From Candidatus Defluviilinea proxima (GTDB lineage: Bacteria > Chloroflexota > Anaerolineae > Anaerolineales > Villigracilaceae), in NCBI GenBank assembly GCA_016721115.1, contig JADKIW010000001.1:4355501-4419500 (forward strand): a stretch of 64,000 bases of DNA, read 5' to 3'. Shown here one piece after another: positions 34,566 through 42,359 of this stretch. The notes beneath the pieces were generated by a model. The model had not been told where the DNA came from, did not search any database, and was given only the letters and a program-made list of their open reading frames with translations. Made by a program: the position numbers and the translations under genes. Position 1 is the stretch's first letter. Each line of letters starts with the position of its first letter.

Positions 34566-34943
34566 ATGGAAAAACCGCTTGTTCTGATCATAGAAGACGA
34601 CACTGCCCAGAATCAGATTTTCAAGATAGCGCTTAAAAATGATTTTGATGTGGAAACCTTCGTAGATGGGTATTCGGCCGCCACCAGGCTGGATGATGTA
34701 ATCCCTGCACTGGTCTTGCTAGACCTCAATCTGCCCGGCAAACCGGGGCGTGAACTCCTTGCCAAAATCCGTAAGGACAAACGCATCGCACATATACACG
34801 TCATATTGGTCACGGCAGATGAACATCAAGCAGAAATGCTTGATAAAGATGCAGATCTCGTTCTGCTCAAACCCATCAGCCCAGGGCAATTAAAGGAACT
34901 CGCGCTACGACTTATTCAGAGGTCGTCTGTGAGCAGTGCATAG
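34566..34943 (+). CDS. Single-domain response regulator
   Basis: 125 residues, receiver domain only. Acidic pair EDD near residue 11, phospho-acceptor Asp in LVLLDLNLPGKPG, Thr in ILVTADE and Lys in LLKPISP. With no output domain it likely acts by protein contact or in a phosphorelay with the upstream kinase. Followed by a strong terminator. Confidence 0.93.
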   Translation: MEKPLVLIIEDDTAQNQIFKIALKNDFDVETFVDGYSAATRLDDVIPALVLLDLNLPGKPGRELLAKIRKDKRIAHIHVILVTADEHQAEMLDKDADLVLLKPISPGQLKELALRLIQRSSVSSA

Positions 34944-34965
34944 TTCACATAGCGGCTAAGACCAC

Positions 34966-34999
34966 AAAGCGGACGAGACATCTCGTCCGCTTTGTTTTT
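34966..34999. terminator. Bidirectional terminator, AGCGGACGAG family
   Basis: AAAGCGGACGAG (34966-34977), ACAT loop, CTCGTCCGCTTT (34982-34993), GTTTTTC. Nearly identical stem to 31500-31527. Confidence 0.88.
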
Positions 35000-35003
35000 C
35001 AAT

Positions 35004-35681
35004 CTATAGCAACTCCCTCAAGTTGCGAATCTCATAGGTAACCGCCAACCCATCGGGCCGTGACTCGCCGTGCGGATTGAACCAACAGGTGTCCACGCCG
35101 AAATCTACGCCGCCGCGAATATCGGAGGAGAGACTATCGCCGATCACCAAGATGTCGCTTTTGGCTGGGAAGCCTGAGCGTTCGTGGGCCACTTCGAAGA
35201 AAGCGGAGTGCGGTTTGGCCGCGCCGATCTCCTCAGAGATGACCACGACCTCGAAGAACTTTTTGAGCGGTGACAGGGAGAGTCGGCCTCGTTGTACAGT
35301 GGTCAGGCCGTTCGTTATGAGTGCGAAGCGATGGGTCTCCTTGAGTCCCTGAAGGACCTCCAACGTGCCGTCGATCAGTTCTGTGCGTTGGGCAAGTTGT
35401 TCGATGTACGAGTTGCTCATGGAGTCGGGCGAAGCGTCCCGCCCTACGGCATGGAGAAATTGTTCGAAGCGCTTCACGCGCAATACATCGGGTTTGATCT
35501 CGCCTTTTTCGAGCGCGTGCCACAGCTTTTGGTTGATCTCGCGATAGGTCGCCATTGAGGCGTCATCAACGGGCAGGTTGTATAGTTGGAAGGTATTACG
35601 CAAGGCCGTGGACTCGGCGAGGTTGTAATCGAAGAGGGTGTTATCGGCGTCAAACCACAGCCAGGGATAGTGTTTCATCAT
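35004..35681 (-). CDS. HAD family hydrolase, YjjG type (pyrimidine nucleotidase-like)
   Basis: 225 residues. Motif I WFDADNTLFDY (nucleophile Asp and second Asp), motif II LITNG, Lys in GAAKPHSAFF and motif IV VIGDSLSSDIRGG. Length and the alpha-helical cap fit the YjjG/TIGR02254 branch, which dephosphorylates nucleoside monophosphates. A decayed copy of its 3' end lies at 32182-32285. Confidence 0.9.
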   Translation of the reverse strand: MMKHYPWLWFDADNTLFDYNLAESTALRNTFQLYNLPVDDASMATYREINQKLWHALEKGEIKPDVLRVKRFEQFLHAVGRDASPDSMSNSYIEQLAQRTELIDGTLEVLQGLKETHRFALITNGLTTVQRGRLSLSPLKKFFEVVVISEEIGAAKPHSAFFEVAHERSGFPAKSDILVIGDSLSSDIRGGVDFGVDTCWFNPHGESRPDGLAVTYEIRNLRELL

Positions 35682-35873
35682 TTTGTTTCACCTTGGATTT
35701 TAAAATTTTAGACTGGCGAATTATGCCATAGACATACTCGCAACAAGCTCATGAATTACTTGATCTGTTTTGGGCTGGTGCCTTTGAGATGGCGAATAAA
35801 ACTGATGATTTACAGTAAAATATCAATCGCACGTAGCTTTGCAATGAGTTGTGGATAAAATAAAAGGAATCAT

Positions 35874-36320
35874 ATGAAAAATCGAATAGAAACTGCATTC
35901 TCGCAATTTGACAATGGATTTAATTGCGCACAATCAGTCGTGACATCATTTTGTGACGACCTCGGTATTGATAAAGACACGGCGCTAAGACTGTCATGCG
36001 GTTTTGGGGGCGGAATAGGAAGAAAAGGAGAAGTTTGTGGAACGGTAACGGGAGGGATCATCATCATCGGCGCAAAGCATGGTAAAGATACACAGGGCAA
36101 CAAAGAAAACATGGATGTGACGTATTCAAAGACCCGGGAACTCATGGATTTTGTCGCTGAAAAACACGGTTCATATCTTTGCAGAACATTAATAAAAGAT
36201 TGTGACTTAACAACAGAAGAGGGACAAAATAGGTTCAAAGAATTAGACTTAAAGAACAAAGTCTGCAAACAATGCATGTCTGATGTTATAGAAAAAGTTG
36301 AAGACATGCTGGAAATATAA
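35874..36320 (+). CDS. C_GCAxxG_C_C family redox-active protein
   Basis: 148 residues. The defining Cys pattern is present: NCAQSVV, LSCGFGGGIGRKGEVCGTVTGG and late CKQC. Family members are small putative redox proteins of anaerobes and facultative organisms. AAAGGAATC precedes the ATG. It starts an accessory plus-strand run of small genes. Confidence 0.88.
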   Translation: MKNRIETAFSQFDNGFNCAQSVVTSFCDDLGIDKDTALRLSCGFGGGIGRKGEVCGTVTGGIIIIGAKHGKDTQGNKENMDVTYSKTRELMDFVAEKHGSYLCRTLIKDCDLTTEEGQNRFKELDLKNKVCKQCMSDVIEKVEDMLEI

Positions 36321-36354
36321 AATACTTGGCAAAACGTGCACTGAGGCAGAAACA

Positions 36355-37194
36355 ATGACAACATCCACAAAAGAAAAACAACGTACACAATCGGCTTCAA
36401 GAGAAGACAACGTCACACAATTGAACATCAACGTTGATGACGTCGGAATATCCCATGATGTTGCAGATGGCGTTTTACAGTTATGGGAAGCAGGGGCGAT
36501 CTCTTCTGTGAGCGTCATGGCCTTTGGCTCAGATGTCGAACATACAGCCAAATTGCTTATTGAAAACAAGATCCCAACGGGTGTGCATCTTGCGCTCAAT
36601 CATGGACGTGGTATGTTACCTGCAAGTGATGTGCCAAGTTTGCACGCACCAAATGGGGATTTATGGAACTCTGCCGAGGAAACCATGGCTCGGATGGTGA
36701 TCTCAGAAGTAAGGTTGGAATTTGAGGCGCAGATCGAAAGGTTGCTGAGACTTGGAATCGCCGTGCGGCATTTAGATTCGCACATGGGACTGGTGTTCAT
36801 ATCCCCTGAACTCCTCTTGCTCTATCAGGAGCTTGCTCAAAAATATCGTCTCGCGGTTGCACTGCCCGATGATCCATATTTTGACTCGGCTCGGAGCAAA
36901 CTGGTGCAAAATTCCCTGACGGCCAGTATCTCTATCAACGGCATCTATGAGCTTTCCGGAGGCGCTGAAGAGACCCTTGCCAACCGTGCCGCCCACTACC
37001 GATCTCTCCTGCGTTCAATGAAGCCGGGATTGAATTACATCTTTTCCCACCCTGCCCCACCGACAGCAAAGATCAAAGCGGAATTCGGGGATCATAAGAT
37101 CCGGAATCATGACTTTGAACTCTTTATGTCTTCGGAGTGGAAAAAGATGCTGGCAGAGGAAAAGATCACGATCGCCAGTTTTCCAGAGCATTGA
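36355..37194 (+). CDS. ChbG/HpnK (YdjC) family carbohydrate deacetylase
   Basis: 280 residues from the ATG at 36355 (GAGG upstream; earlier codons overlap the preceding gene). LNINVDDVGIS holds the metal-binding Asp pair, HLDSHMGLV the His pair and ALNHGR another ligand. These polysaccharide-deacetylase-like enzymes remove acetyl groups from chito-oligosaccharides or lipid sugars. The substrate is not evident. Confidence 0.88.
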   Translation: MTTSTKEKQRTQSASREDNVTQLNINVDDVGISHDVADGVLQLWEAGAISSVSVMAFGSDVEHTAKLLIENKIPTGVHLALNHGRGMLPASDVPSLHAPNGDLWNSAEETMARMVISEVRLEFEAQIERLLRLGIAVRHLDSHMGLVFISPELLLLYQELAQKYRLAVALPDDPYFDSARSKLVQNSLTASISINGIYELSGGAEETLANRAAHYRSLLRSMKPGLNYIFSHPAPPTAKIKAEFGDHKIRNHDFELFMSSEWKKMLAEEKITIASFPEH

Positions 37195-37266
37195 TACAAG
37201 CAGGCGATATGGGATGCCCCACACAACGACTGGCATAACAGCATCACTTATTCTCAAGGAATAACA

Positions 37267-37959
37267 ATGAAAACGATCGGCCTAATTGGTGGAATGAGTT
37301 GGGAATCTTCTGTGGAGTATTACCGCATCATCAATGAACTAGTCAAAGCAAAACGCGGCGGATTGCATTCTGCAAAAAGCATCATGTATTCCGTTGACTT
37401 TGCAGAGGTGGAAATCCTGCAACGTCAAGGAAGATGGGCGGAAGCCTCTCAAATGTTGGTCGGTGCGGCAAAAAACCTGGAGAACGGCGGGGCAGACTTC
37501 ATTGTTCTTTGCACGAACACAATGCACAAAGTAGCAGAGGATATACAAGCCAATGTCAAAATCCCATTTCTGCACATTGCGGATGCAACAGCACAGCGGG
37601 TGAAAGATTCAGGTATCCAAAAGATAGGATTATTAGGCACGCGCTTCACAATGGAAGAGGAGTTCTACAAAGGCAGGCTTTCTCAGAAGTACGGCTTGAA
37701 TGTAAGCATTCCAAATGCGGAAGAACGAGAGATCGTCCATCGAGTTATTTATGATGAACTGGTGATCGGGAAAATAATGCAAGACTCGAAAGAACAGTAT
37801 ATGAATATTATCGAACAAATGGTGAAACAAGGTGCGGAAGGGATTATTTTGGGCTGTACCGAGATCGGATTGCTCATCCATCAAGAAGACAGTCAAGTCC
37901 CGCTATTTGACACAACAAGGATTCATGCGGAAGCAGCGGTTGAATACGCACTAGAATAG
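37267..37959 (+). CDS. Aspartate/glutamate racemase family protein
   Basis: 230 residues. GLIGGMSWESSVEYYRIIN start, first catalytic Cys in IVLCTNTMHK and second in ILGCTEIGLL. Both Cys of the two-base racemase mechanism are present, as in YgeA-type amino acid racemases. AAGGA precedes the ATG. Confidence 0.92.
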   Translation: MKTIGLIGGMSWESSVEYYRIINELVKAKRGGLHSAKSIMYSVDFAEVEILQRQGRWAEASQMLVGAAKNLENGGADFIVLCTNTMHKVAEDIQANVKIPFLHIADATAQRVKDSGIQKIGLLGTRFTMEEEFYKGRLSQKYGLNVSIPNAEEREIVHRVIYDELVIGKIMQDSKEQYMNIIEQMVKQGAEGIILGCTEIGLLIHQEDSQVPLFDTTRIHAEAAVEYALE

Positions 37960-38005
37960 CAATAACGGCTCATGCACCCCATTGGGCTGTTTGAAAGACT
38001 TCGTA

Positions 38006-38686
38006 ATGGGAACATATAACACCCTCCAAACAGAAATTGCCTGCCCACATTGCAGTACGCTCGTGGATGTGGAGATAGAGCTGTTTTTCGGAGACACGCG
38101 CATGATGGACAAGTTTCAAGTCGGGGATATATATAAGTGGATTTCAGGTGCGGCCGTTCAACATGGCGGGAGACCGGACATGGGCAATATTGATGGAGAA
38201 GGATATACCGAGTGTCCACAATGCCGAAGAGATTTTTTTGTAAAAGTAATGATCCGTGAAGATAGAATTGAAGGTGTTGAACCCAATACGGAAAAAGCCG
38301 CCTATATTCAGGCATCGGATGTATCTACGCCTTCGTCGGAGATTACTCGTCCAGCCGATGGAAGCCCGGTGTGGAAACCCAAGCCAAGAGTTCGTGAAAT
38401 CGGACAGATCACCTATAATGAAAAATGGGATCTTACACCCCAAATTGAAGATTTACTACAACAGCTTATCAAATTAGGTGCGGACATTTTTTCAACCAGA
38501 GGAGGGAGCGATTACACGGTATTAGTTCCACTTACCCTTTCTCGCGAACAACAAGATGAAGTGGAACGCCTAATGAAAATGTTAGGGAAAGAAGTAAAGG
38601 GGAACGTGGAGTATGTCGATTGGTATCCTCATGGATGGAAATTTCGTATTGACCCACATAAAGATGGCACGCGCCGCGCTTTTTAG
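38006..38686 (+). CDS. Zinc-ribbon protein, unknown; 3' end runs into an attC relic
   Basis: About 226 residues from the ATG at 38006. CPHCSTLVDVE and CPQCRRDFF are two Cys pairs 48 residues apart that could bind zinc. Beyond them the protein has a KPRVREIGQITYNEKWDLTP region and a C-terminal domain with VEYVDWYPHGWKFRIDPHKDG. The last residues GTRRAF and the TAG stop lie at the edge of a degenerate attC-like sequence, so the native C-terminus may have been changed. Confidence 0.65.
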   Translation: MGTYNTLQTEIACPHCSTLVDVEIELFFGDTRMMDKFQVGDIYKWISGAAVQHGGRPDMGNIDGEGYTECPQCRRDFFVKVMIREDRIEGVEPNTEKAAYIQASDVSTPSSEITRPADGSPVWKPKPRVREIGQITYNEKWDLTPQIEDLLQQLIKLGADIFSTRGGSDYTVLVPLTLSREQQDEVERLMKMLGKEVKGNVEYVDWYPHGWKFRIDPHKDGTRRAF

Positions 38687-38787
38687 CATTTTTCGTGACT
38701 TTGGGTTTTCCCGTTTCAACAGGGAATCCACCCTCCCACCTGCAGGTATCCCCACTCTCTTCACTTGGGGAACAGGCCGCAAACCGT
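38686..38787 (+). repeat. Relic of an attC-like site
   Basis: GCATTTTTCGTGACTTTG at 38686-38703 is almost the same as the inner part of the attC-like site at 40745-40873 (GCATTTTTCTGACTTTG at 40793-40809), and CGCAAACCGT at 38778-38787 matches its right end. The RYYYAAC and GTTRRRY core sites are lost. Confidence 0.5.
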
Positions 38788-38878
38788 CAGCCACCTCCTT
38801 TGAAGTCAGTGTGCGAATGTATGTTAAACTTATAGCACAGAACGCAATATTATTTCAGATTGCAAAACAGGGTGTACT

Positions 38879-39352
38879 ATGTCTGATTATCAAATTGTTC
38901 TCAAAGAAGCTCCAGCAACAAAGGTTATTTCGTTACGTCGGGTGCTTGTAAAACCGCCAGATCAACGGCTTTTATGGGCAGAGTTACTGGAATATTGTGA
39001 GAAAAATAATGTTCAAATTGCCGGGACAGCGTTGGCAATCTACCATACTGTAGGCACACCGAAGGGAGGGTGGGACATTGAGGTGTGTATCCCCGTTGAC
39101 GTAGATCACACCCCAAGCGGAGATGTGAAATTAAGCATTTTGCCCGCTGTTGAGAAGATGGCTTGCACAATTCATACGGGACCGTTCCGTACTGTTCAGA
39201 AAGCGTATATCGCGATAAACGAGTGGATAGAGACAAATGGTTATCACATCACTGGCCCCACTCGCGAGTTAAACGTGCGCTTACCGAACATCCCAAGCAA
39301 CCCAGAAGACTCCGATGCGGTCAATGAGATCCAGTTCCCAATAGGCAAATAA
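38879..39352 (+). CDS. GyrI-like / AraC effector-binding domain protein
   Basis: 157 residues forming one effector-binding domain: an N-terminal strand pair, the WDIEVCIPVD region and KMACTIHTGPFRTVQKAYIAINEWIETNGY typical of GyrI-like folds. No DNA-binding domain is attached. Such domains bind small or amphipathic molecules, and some act as hydrolases or toxin antagonists. Confidence 0.85.
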   Translation: MSDYQIVLKEAPATKVISLRRVLVKPPDQRLLWAELLEYCEKNNVQIAGTALAIYHTVGTPKGGWDIEVCIPVDVDHTPSGDVKLSILPAVEKMACTIHTGPFRTVQKAYIAINEWIETNGYHITGPTRELNVRLPNIPSNPEDSDAVNEIQFPIGK

Positions 39353-39404
39353 GGGATTTGCTTGTTTCCACAGCCGGGGATCGTGTTTCACCATCGTGGA
39401 CACA

Positions 39405-39773
39405 TCAACACACATCCCCCGTTGACTCGACCGTCGCTTTCAACAGCTTCTCGACCACTTCAAAATTGATCTTCTCGGCCTTCGAATAACGGATGCAACC
39501 CTTGCCGAGGGTCACGCCAGGGACGTTGAGCAGGTAACGATGCGAACGCATCACATCCGTGCGCAAGATGTACAGGGCGATGAAATTCTTTTGGCTGGCA
39601 AAACCCACTTCCACTACACCGTTGCGCGCATAGCCCGGCATGCCATAGAACATCGCTTCTTTGAATCCCGTCAATGTGACACGACACAGGTCACGCAATT
39701 GTTTCAACGCGACCTTCCGCGCAACTGGGACTTCTTTGAGGTACGCAGGTATGGTTTTGGCAGATGATTGCAT
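39405..39773 (-). CDS. DUF1801 family protein (YdhG/YdeI-like)
   Basis: 122 residues. YLKEVPVARKVALKQLRDLCR, then FKEAMFYGMPGYARNGVVEVGFASQKNFIALYI, the DUF1801 signature. Function of the family is unknown. It is the last gene before the cassette array and points away from it; integron integrases usually take this position, but this protein is not one. Confidence 0.85.
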   Translation of the reverse strand: MQSSAKTIPAYLKEVPVARKVALKQLRDLCRVTLTGFKEAMFYGMPGYARNGVVEVGFASQKNFIALYILRTDVMRSHRYLLNVPGVTLGKGCIRYSKAEKINFEVVEKLLKATVESTGDVC

Positions 39774-39893
39774 ATACTAGCTATTATAAGTGAAGCTTTC
39801 ATATCAAGCGGACAGGCATATCCCCTTTGAAATTGAAATAACTCTGTTTAGCCCTAAGATACACTCTTCAAAAAATTGGCAAACTTCTCTTCG

Positions 39894-39922
39894 TTGACCA
39901 GTGCTTTTTAGGAGGCTATAAT
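39894..39922 (+). promoter_or_regulatory. Promoter reading into the cassette array (Pc-like)
   Basis: TTGACC (39894-39899), 17 bases, TATAAT (39917-39922). It lies about 190 bases before the first cassette gene and 110 bases before the first GTTGGGC. It is the only strong plus-strand promoter in the 335-base gap 39774-40108. Confidence 0.65.
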
Positions 39923-39977
39923 CCGCTCATTCTATTTTAACCTTTGACCATCTAAAATCCTAATTGAATTAGGCGTC

Positions 39978-40039
39978 TAGTTGGAAACGTCCGTATATAA
40001 GCCGTTAGTTGGAACTGACTGTCTAAACACTAGTTGGGC
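39978..40039 (+). repeat. Three TAGTTGG repeats, possible attI-like site
   Basis: TAGTTGGAA at 39978, TAGTTGGAA at 40006 and TAGTTGGGC at 40031, spaced 28 and 25 bases. The last contains GTTGGGC (40033-40039), a perfect GTTRRRY core, preceded by CTAAACACTA, which resembles the base order before the core of known attI sites. Could instead be attC remnants. Confidence 0.4.
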
Positions 40040-40108
40040 GCTAAATGAAATAGTCAGGCAACGAACGTTATTGTGTGTGAGTAATTCGATAATTTACTTG
40101 AATTTATT

Positions 40109-40705
40109 ATGAAATTGCTTAATAAAAAAATACTTGAAATGCTTGATAAGCTGAAAAAGCACTTGGTAATCATTATCTCATCTATAGCCCTAATAATAGG
40201 TTTAATTAGCGATACTATGAGTTTGAGTGAAAGGATTACCTTCAAGACATTTGGCATTCCTATTAGCCTACCTGTTATTACTGTAGAGTTTCAAGAATTA
40301 GCTTCATTTAGGATTGTACTCCCGCCAGTGTGGCTAATATGTATTGCACTTTCGATTTTAATATACAAGTCAATTCGATTTGATTATGACATTTCAATTT
40401 TTACCGCTAATAATCTCTATAAAAACGACCCTTTGATGTTGGATTATCATTACTTTTATCCATCGGATCTACGCAATTTAAAAGGGTATGGATTTCCTTT
40501 ATTGTCCCTTTTTTCAATTATTTTCTCGTTGTTGTTTGTAAAGTTACTATTCTCGATTAACATATTGTGGTTGTTTCTAGCGTTTGTATTGCTAATACTT
40601 GTTCTCAATTTGTGGTTGACAAGAGTTTTTCGAAATCGATTTTGGAATCGTGTGGAAAAACACCATGCTAATATGGAATACTTAAGGGAAGTCGCGAACG
40701 ATTGA
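40109..40705 (+). CDS. Cassette 1: AT-rich membrane protein, unknown
   Basis: 198 residues. Four hydrophobic stretches: about 16-32, 67-82, 126-145 and 148-168. The ends are basic (KKILEMLDKLKKH at the start, RVFRNRFWNRVEKHH near the end). The DNA is far richer in A and T than the genes on either side, a sign of foreign origin. No ribosome binding site is clear, as is usual for cassettes read from a shared promoter. No family recognised. Confidence 0.65.
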   Translation: MKLLNKKILEMLDKLKKHLVIIISSIALIIGLISDTMSLSERITFKTFGIPISLPVITVEFQELASFRIVLPPVWLICIALSILIYKSIRFDYDISIFTANNLYKNDPLMLDYHYFYPSDLRNLKGYGFPLLSLFSIIFSLLFVKLLFSINILWLFLAFVLLILVLNLWLTRVFRNRFWNRVEKHHANMEYLREVAND

Positions 40706-40744
40706 ATCTAAAAGCAATAAAATCAAAATCGTCTTGCAAACCCC

Positions 40745-40873
40745 GCCCAACAAAGCGTGCACCTGACGTGTGGGATTCTGCGGCATTTTCAAGCATTTTT
40801 CTGACTTTGTTTTTTTCTACATCTCAAACCTTGTCCACGCCCGCCCACACGCGGATAACGCAAACCGTTGGTC
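40745..40873 (+). repeat. attC-like recombination site 1
   Basis: GCCCAAC (40745-40751, RYYYAAC) at the left, GTTGGTC (40867-40873) at the right, inner arms CGTGTGGG and CCCACACG, and the words AAAGCGTGCACCTGACG and GATAACGCAAACC typical of cassette sites. 129 bases, long central loop. The right core has T where R is expected. Confidence 0.65.
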
Positions 40874-40901
40874 GAGTCGTGATGGATGAAAGCATGCACA
40901 A

Positions 40902-41524
40902 ATGAATAATGATTTAAATGATCTGAGTGAAGCAGTCAATAAAATGCCCGAAGATTGGTGGAAAACTATAGAGTGGTGTGCATCTTGTTCTAATCTTTTT
41001 AAGGGATATATTCTTGGGTTGATGCTTTCAGGAAAATTTTATGGGACACAACAAACATATTTATATTCTGGGTTTCTGTTTGAGCTTAAAAACACCTTGA
41101 TTTGGTTTACAGCTGGCCATATAACTAAAAACATAAACAAAGCTTTATCTGATAATCCTCACGAAAATTTATTGAGAACCTAAGAGAAAAAACAAGAATC
41201 AACCAAACCCAAGAATTATTCAAGTCAACGCTTGTTTGTTTGCCAATCGAAAAAATACCATTTTCCGTTGACCTCCCTTTTCAAACGCCTAATCCGAATG
41301 CCTTCCACGGAAAGATAATTGATTTTCCTGATTCTCCTGATACTCAATTTGCAGTTCCTGGTATGAGTGGCGGCCCGATTATCGGCATTAGACGTGATCC
41401 ACTGAACGGAATCGATTATCGTCTTTATGCAATTCAAAGTGATTGGCTTTCAGAAAGCAGGCTTATCAGAGCTGAGCCAATCTTAGAACCGATTGAATGG
41501 ATTGTGAAAAATAGTGATGAATAA
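40902..41524 (+). pseudogene. Cassette 2: trypsin-like serine protease, frameshifted
   Basis: Two frames make one protein. 40902-41183 encodes the start and the catalytic His motif LIWFTAGHIT; the second frame, open from about 41159 to 41524, continues with KFIENLREKTRI and has the nucleophile motif VPGMSGGPIIGI. The switch is near 41160-41170 at GAAAATTT, where one extra A would restore a single frame of about 208 residues. The catalytic Asp is not obvious. It may be a true mutation or an assembly error. Confidence 0.7.
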
Positions 41525-41555
41525 AATCACACAAACAAAAGCATCTTGCAAAACC

Positions 41556-41644
41556 GCCCAACAACACATGCAGTGGGCGCGAAAGGCTGGTTCCGTTTCG
41601 GCGGTTGGTTCTCGGTGAAGCGCCGCTAATGCAAACCGTTGAGC
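41556..41644 (+). repeat. attC-like recombination site 2
   Basis: GCCCAAC (41556-41562) and GTTGAGC (41638-41644) both fit the attC core consensus fully. Inner arms GCAGTGGGCGC and GCGCCGCTAATGC pair with small bulges. 89 bases. The 30 bases before it (ATCTTGCAAAACC) resemble those before site 1. Confidence 0.7.
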
Positions 41645-41688
41645 AACTCCTTGCAACGAAATAAAATCTCCTGTAAAAAGAGGGATGC

Positions 41689-42216
41689 ATGTTTAACAAT
41701 GCACCAGATGAAAAAAACTTACTCGACAAACTTATTGAAGCCAGTACTTTTGGCTTAGATGATCTAGAACTAAATCGTCATGGCGAAATGTCTGGCTTAC
41801 AGAAATCACGGCTAGGGTTGATGGCGATTGTCTATTTTGGCATCTGCGTAATATTATTTACGATTGCTATCGGCTCAACGTGGTTGCTTTTTACTCAATT
41901 ACAAGTTGTTCCCTTTCTTCCCATGCTGATTTGGGTTATTCTCGTTGTATTTGGAGGTGTTCACTGGCTACGTCAAGCACTCCCAATGTGGGAAGATGTA
42001 AAGTCAGGTACAGTCTTATGTATTACAGGCCCATTACGTGAAATCTATACTCGGGTCAGTGCCGGACGTGTAACAGCATACGTAATTCACTATAGAATTG
42101 CCAAGAAATTCTTTGATATCGCTTTCTTTGCGCCTAAATTTGTTCCGCCAAACCAAAAGTGCCATGTATATTACACACCAAAAAGCGAGATCATTATTGG
42201 TATTGAGCCAATTTGA
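41689..42216 (+). CDS. Cassette 3: two-TM protein, unknown
   Basis: 175 residues. A cytoplasmic start with LDDLELNRHGEMSGLQKSRL, two transmembrane helices (about 47-70 and 75-97), then a soluble beta-rich domain (GPLREIYTRVSAGRVTAYVIHYRIA ... CHVYYTPKSEIIIGIEPI). The Asn-Arg-x-Gly-x-Ser start and C-terminal domain recall uncharacterised membrane proteins of Chloroflexota and cyanobacteria. Stop is four bases from the next attC-like sequence. Confidence 0.7.
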   Translation: MFNNAPDEKNLLDKLIEASTFGLDDLELNRHGEMSGLQKSRLGLMAIVYFGICVILFTIAIGSTWLLFTQLQVVPFLPMLIWVILVVFGGVHWLRQALPMWEDVKSGTVLCITGPLREIYTRVSAGRVTAYVIHYRIAKKFFDIAFFAPKFVPPNQKCHVYYTPKSEIIIGIEPI

Positions 42217-42220
42217 GGTT

Positions 42221-42280
42221 ACCAACAAAACGTGCAGTGGGTTTCGGTGAACCCCTTACCCTGTGATGTACGCAATTCAA
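42221..42280 (+). repeat. Degenerate attC-like site 3
   Basis: CCAACAAAACGTGCAGTGGG (42222-42241) matches the left arm of site 2 at nearly every base, an inner GGGTTTCGGTGAACCC hairpin follows, and GATGTACGCAATTC (42265-42278) resembles a decayed right arm. The final GTTRRRY is missing, so the array seems closed here. Confidence 0.55.
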
Positions 42281-42292
42281 ATCCTGTTTTCA

Positions 42293-42329
42293 CAATAAAA
42301 AGCGGGCGACGCAAAGCGCCTCGCCCGCT
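42293..42329 (-). terminator. Terminator of nrdJ
   Basis: AGCGGGCGA (42301-42309) and TCGCCCGCT (42321-42329); on the minus strand a TTTTTATTG run follows. Confidence 0.85.
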
Positions 42330-42359
42330 AACGTTTAAACTTTCCAACTTGCTAACGTA

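Larger units (their letters stand above)
40033..42280 (+). mobile_element. Integron-type gene-cassette array without integrase
   Basis: Three consecutive plus-strand cassettes, each one short gene followed by an attC-like site: 40109-40705 with attC at 40745-40873; 40902-41524 with attC at 41556-41644; 41689-42216 with a degenerate attC at 42221-42280. Boundaries fit G/TT cuts in GTTGGGC, GTTGGTC (last-but-one base off consensus) and GTTGAGC. No tyrosine recombinase is in the window, so this would class as a CALIN-type cluster. Confidence 0.65.

Noticed and set aside
39405..39773. Integron integrase next to the cassette array
   Set aside because: The gene in the expected place is a DUF1801 protein with no tyrosine-recombinase Arg, His or Tyr motifs.
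40706..41688. CRISPR-like repeats
   Set aside because: The repeated palindromes are long, imperfect, differ in length and flank genes rather than uniform spacers.
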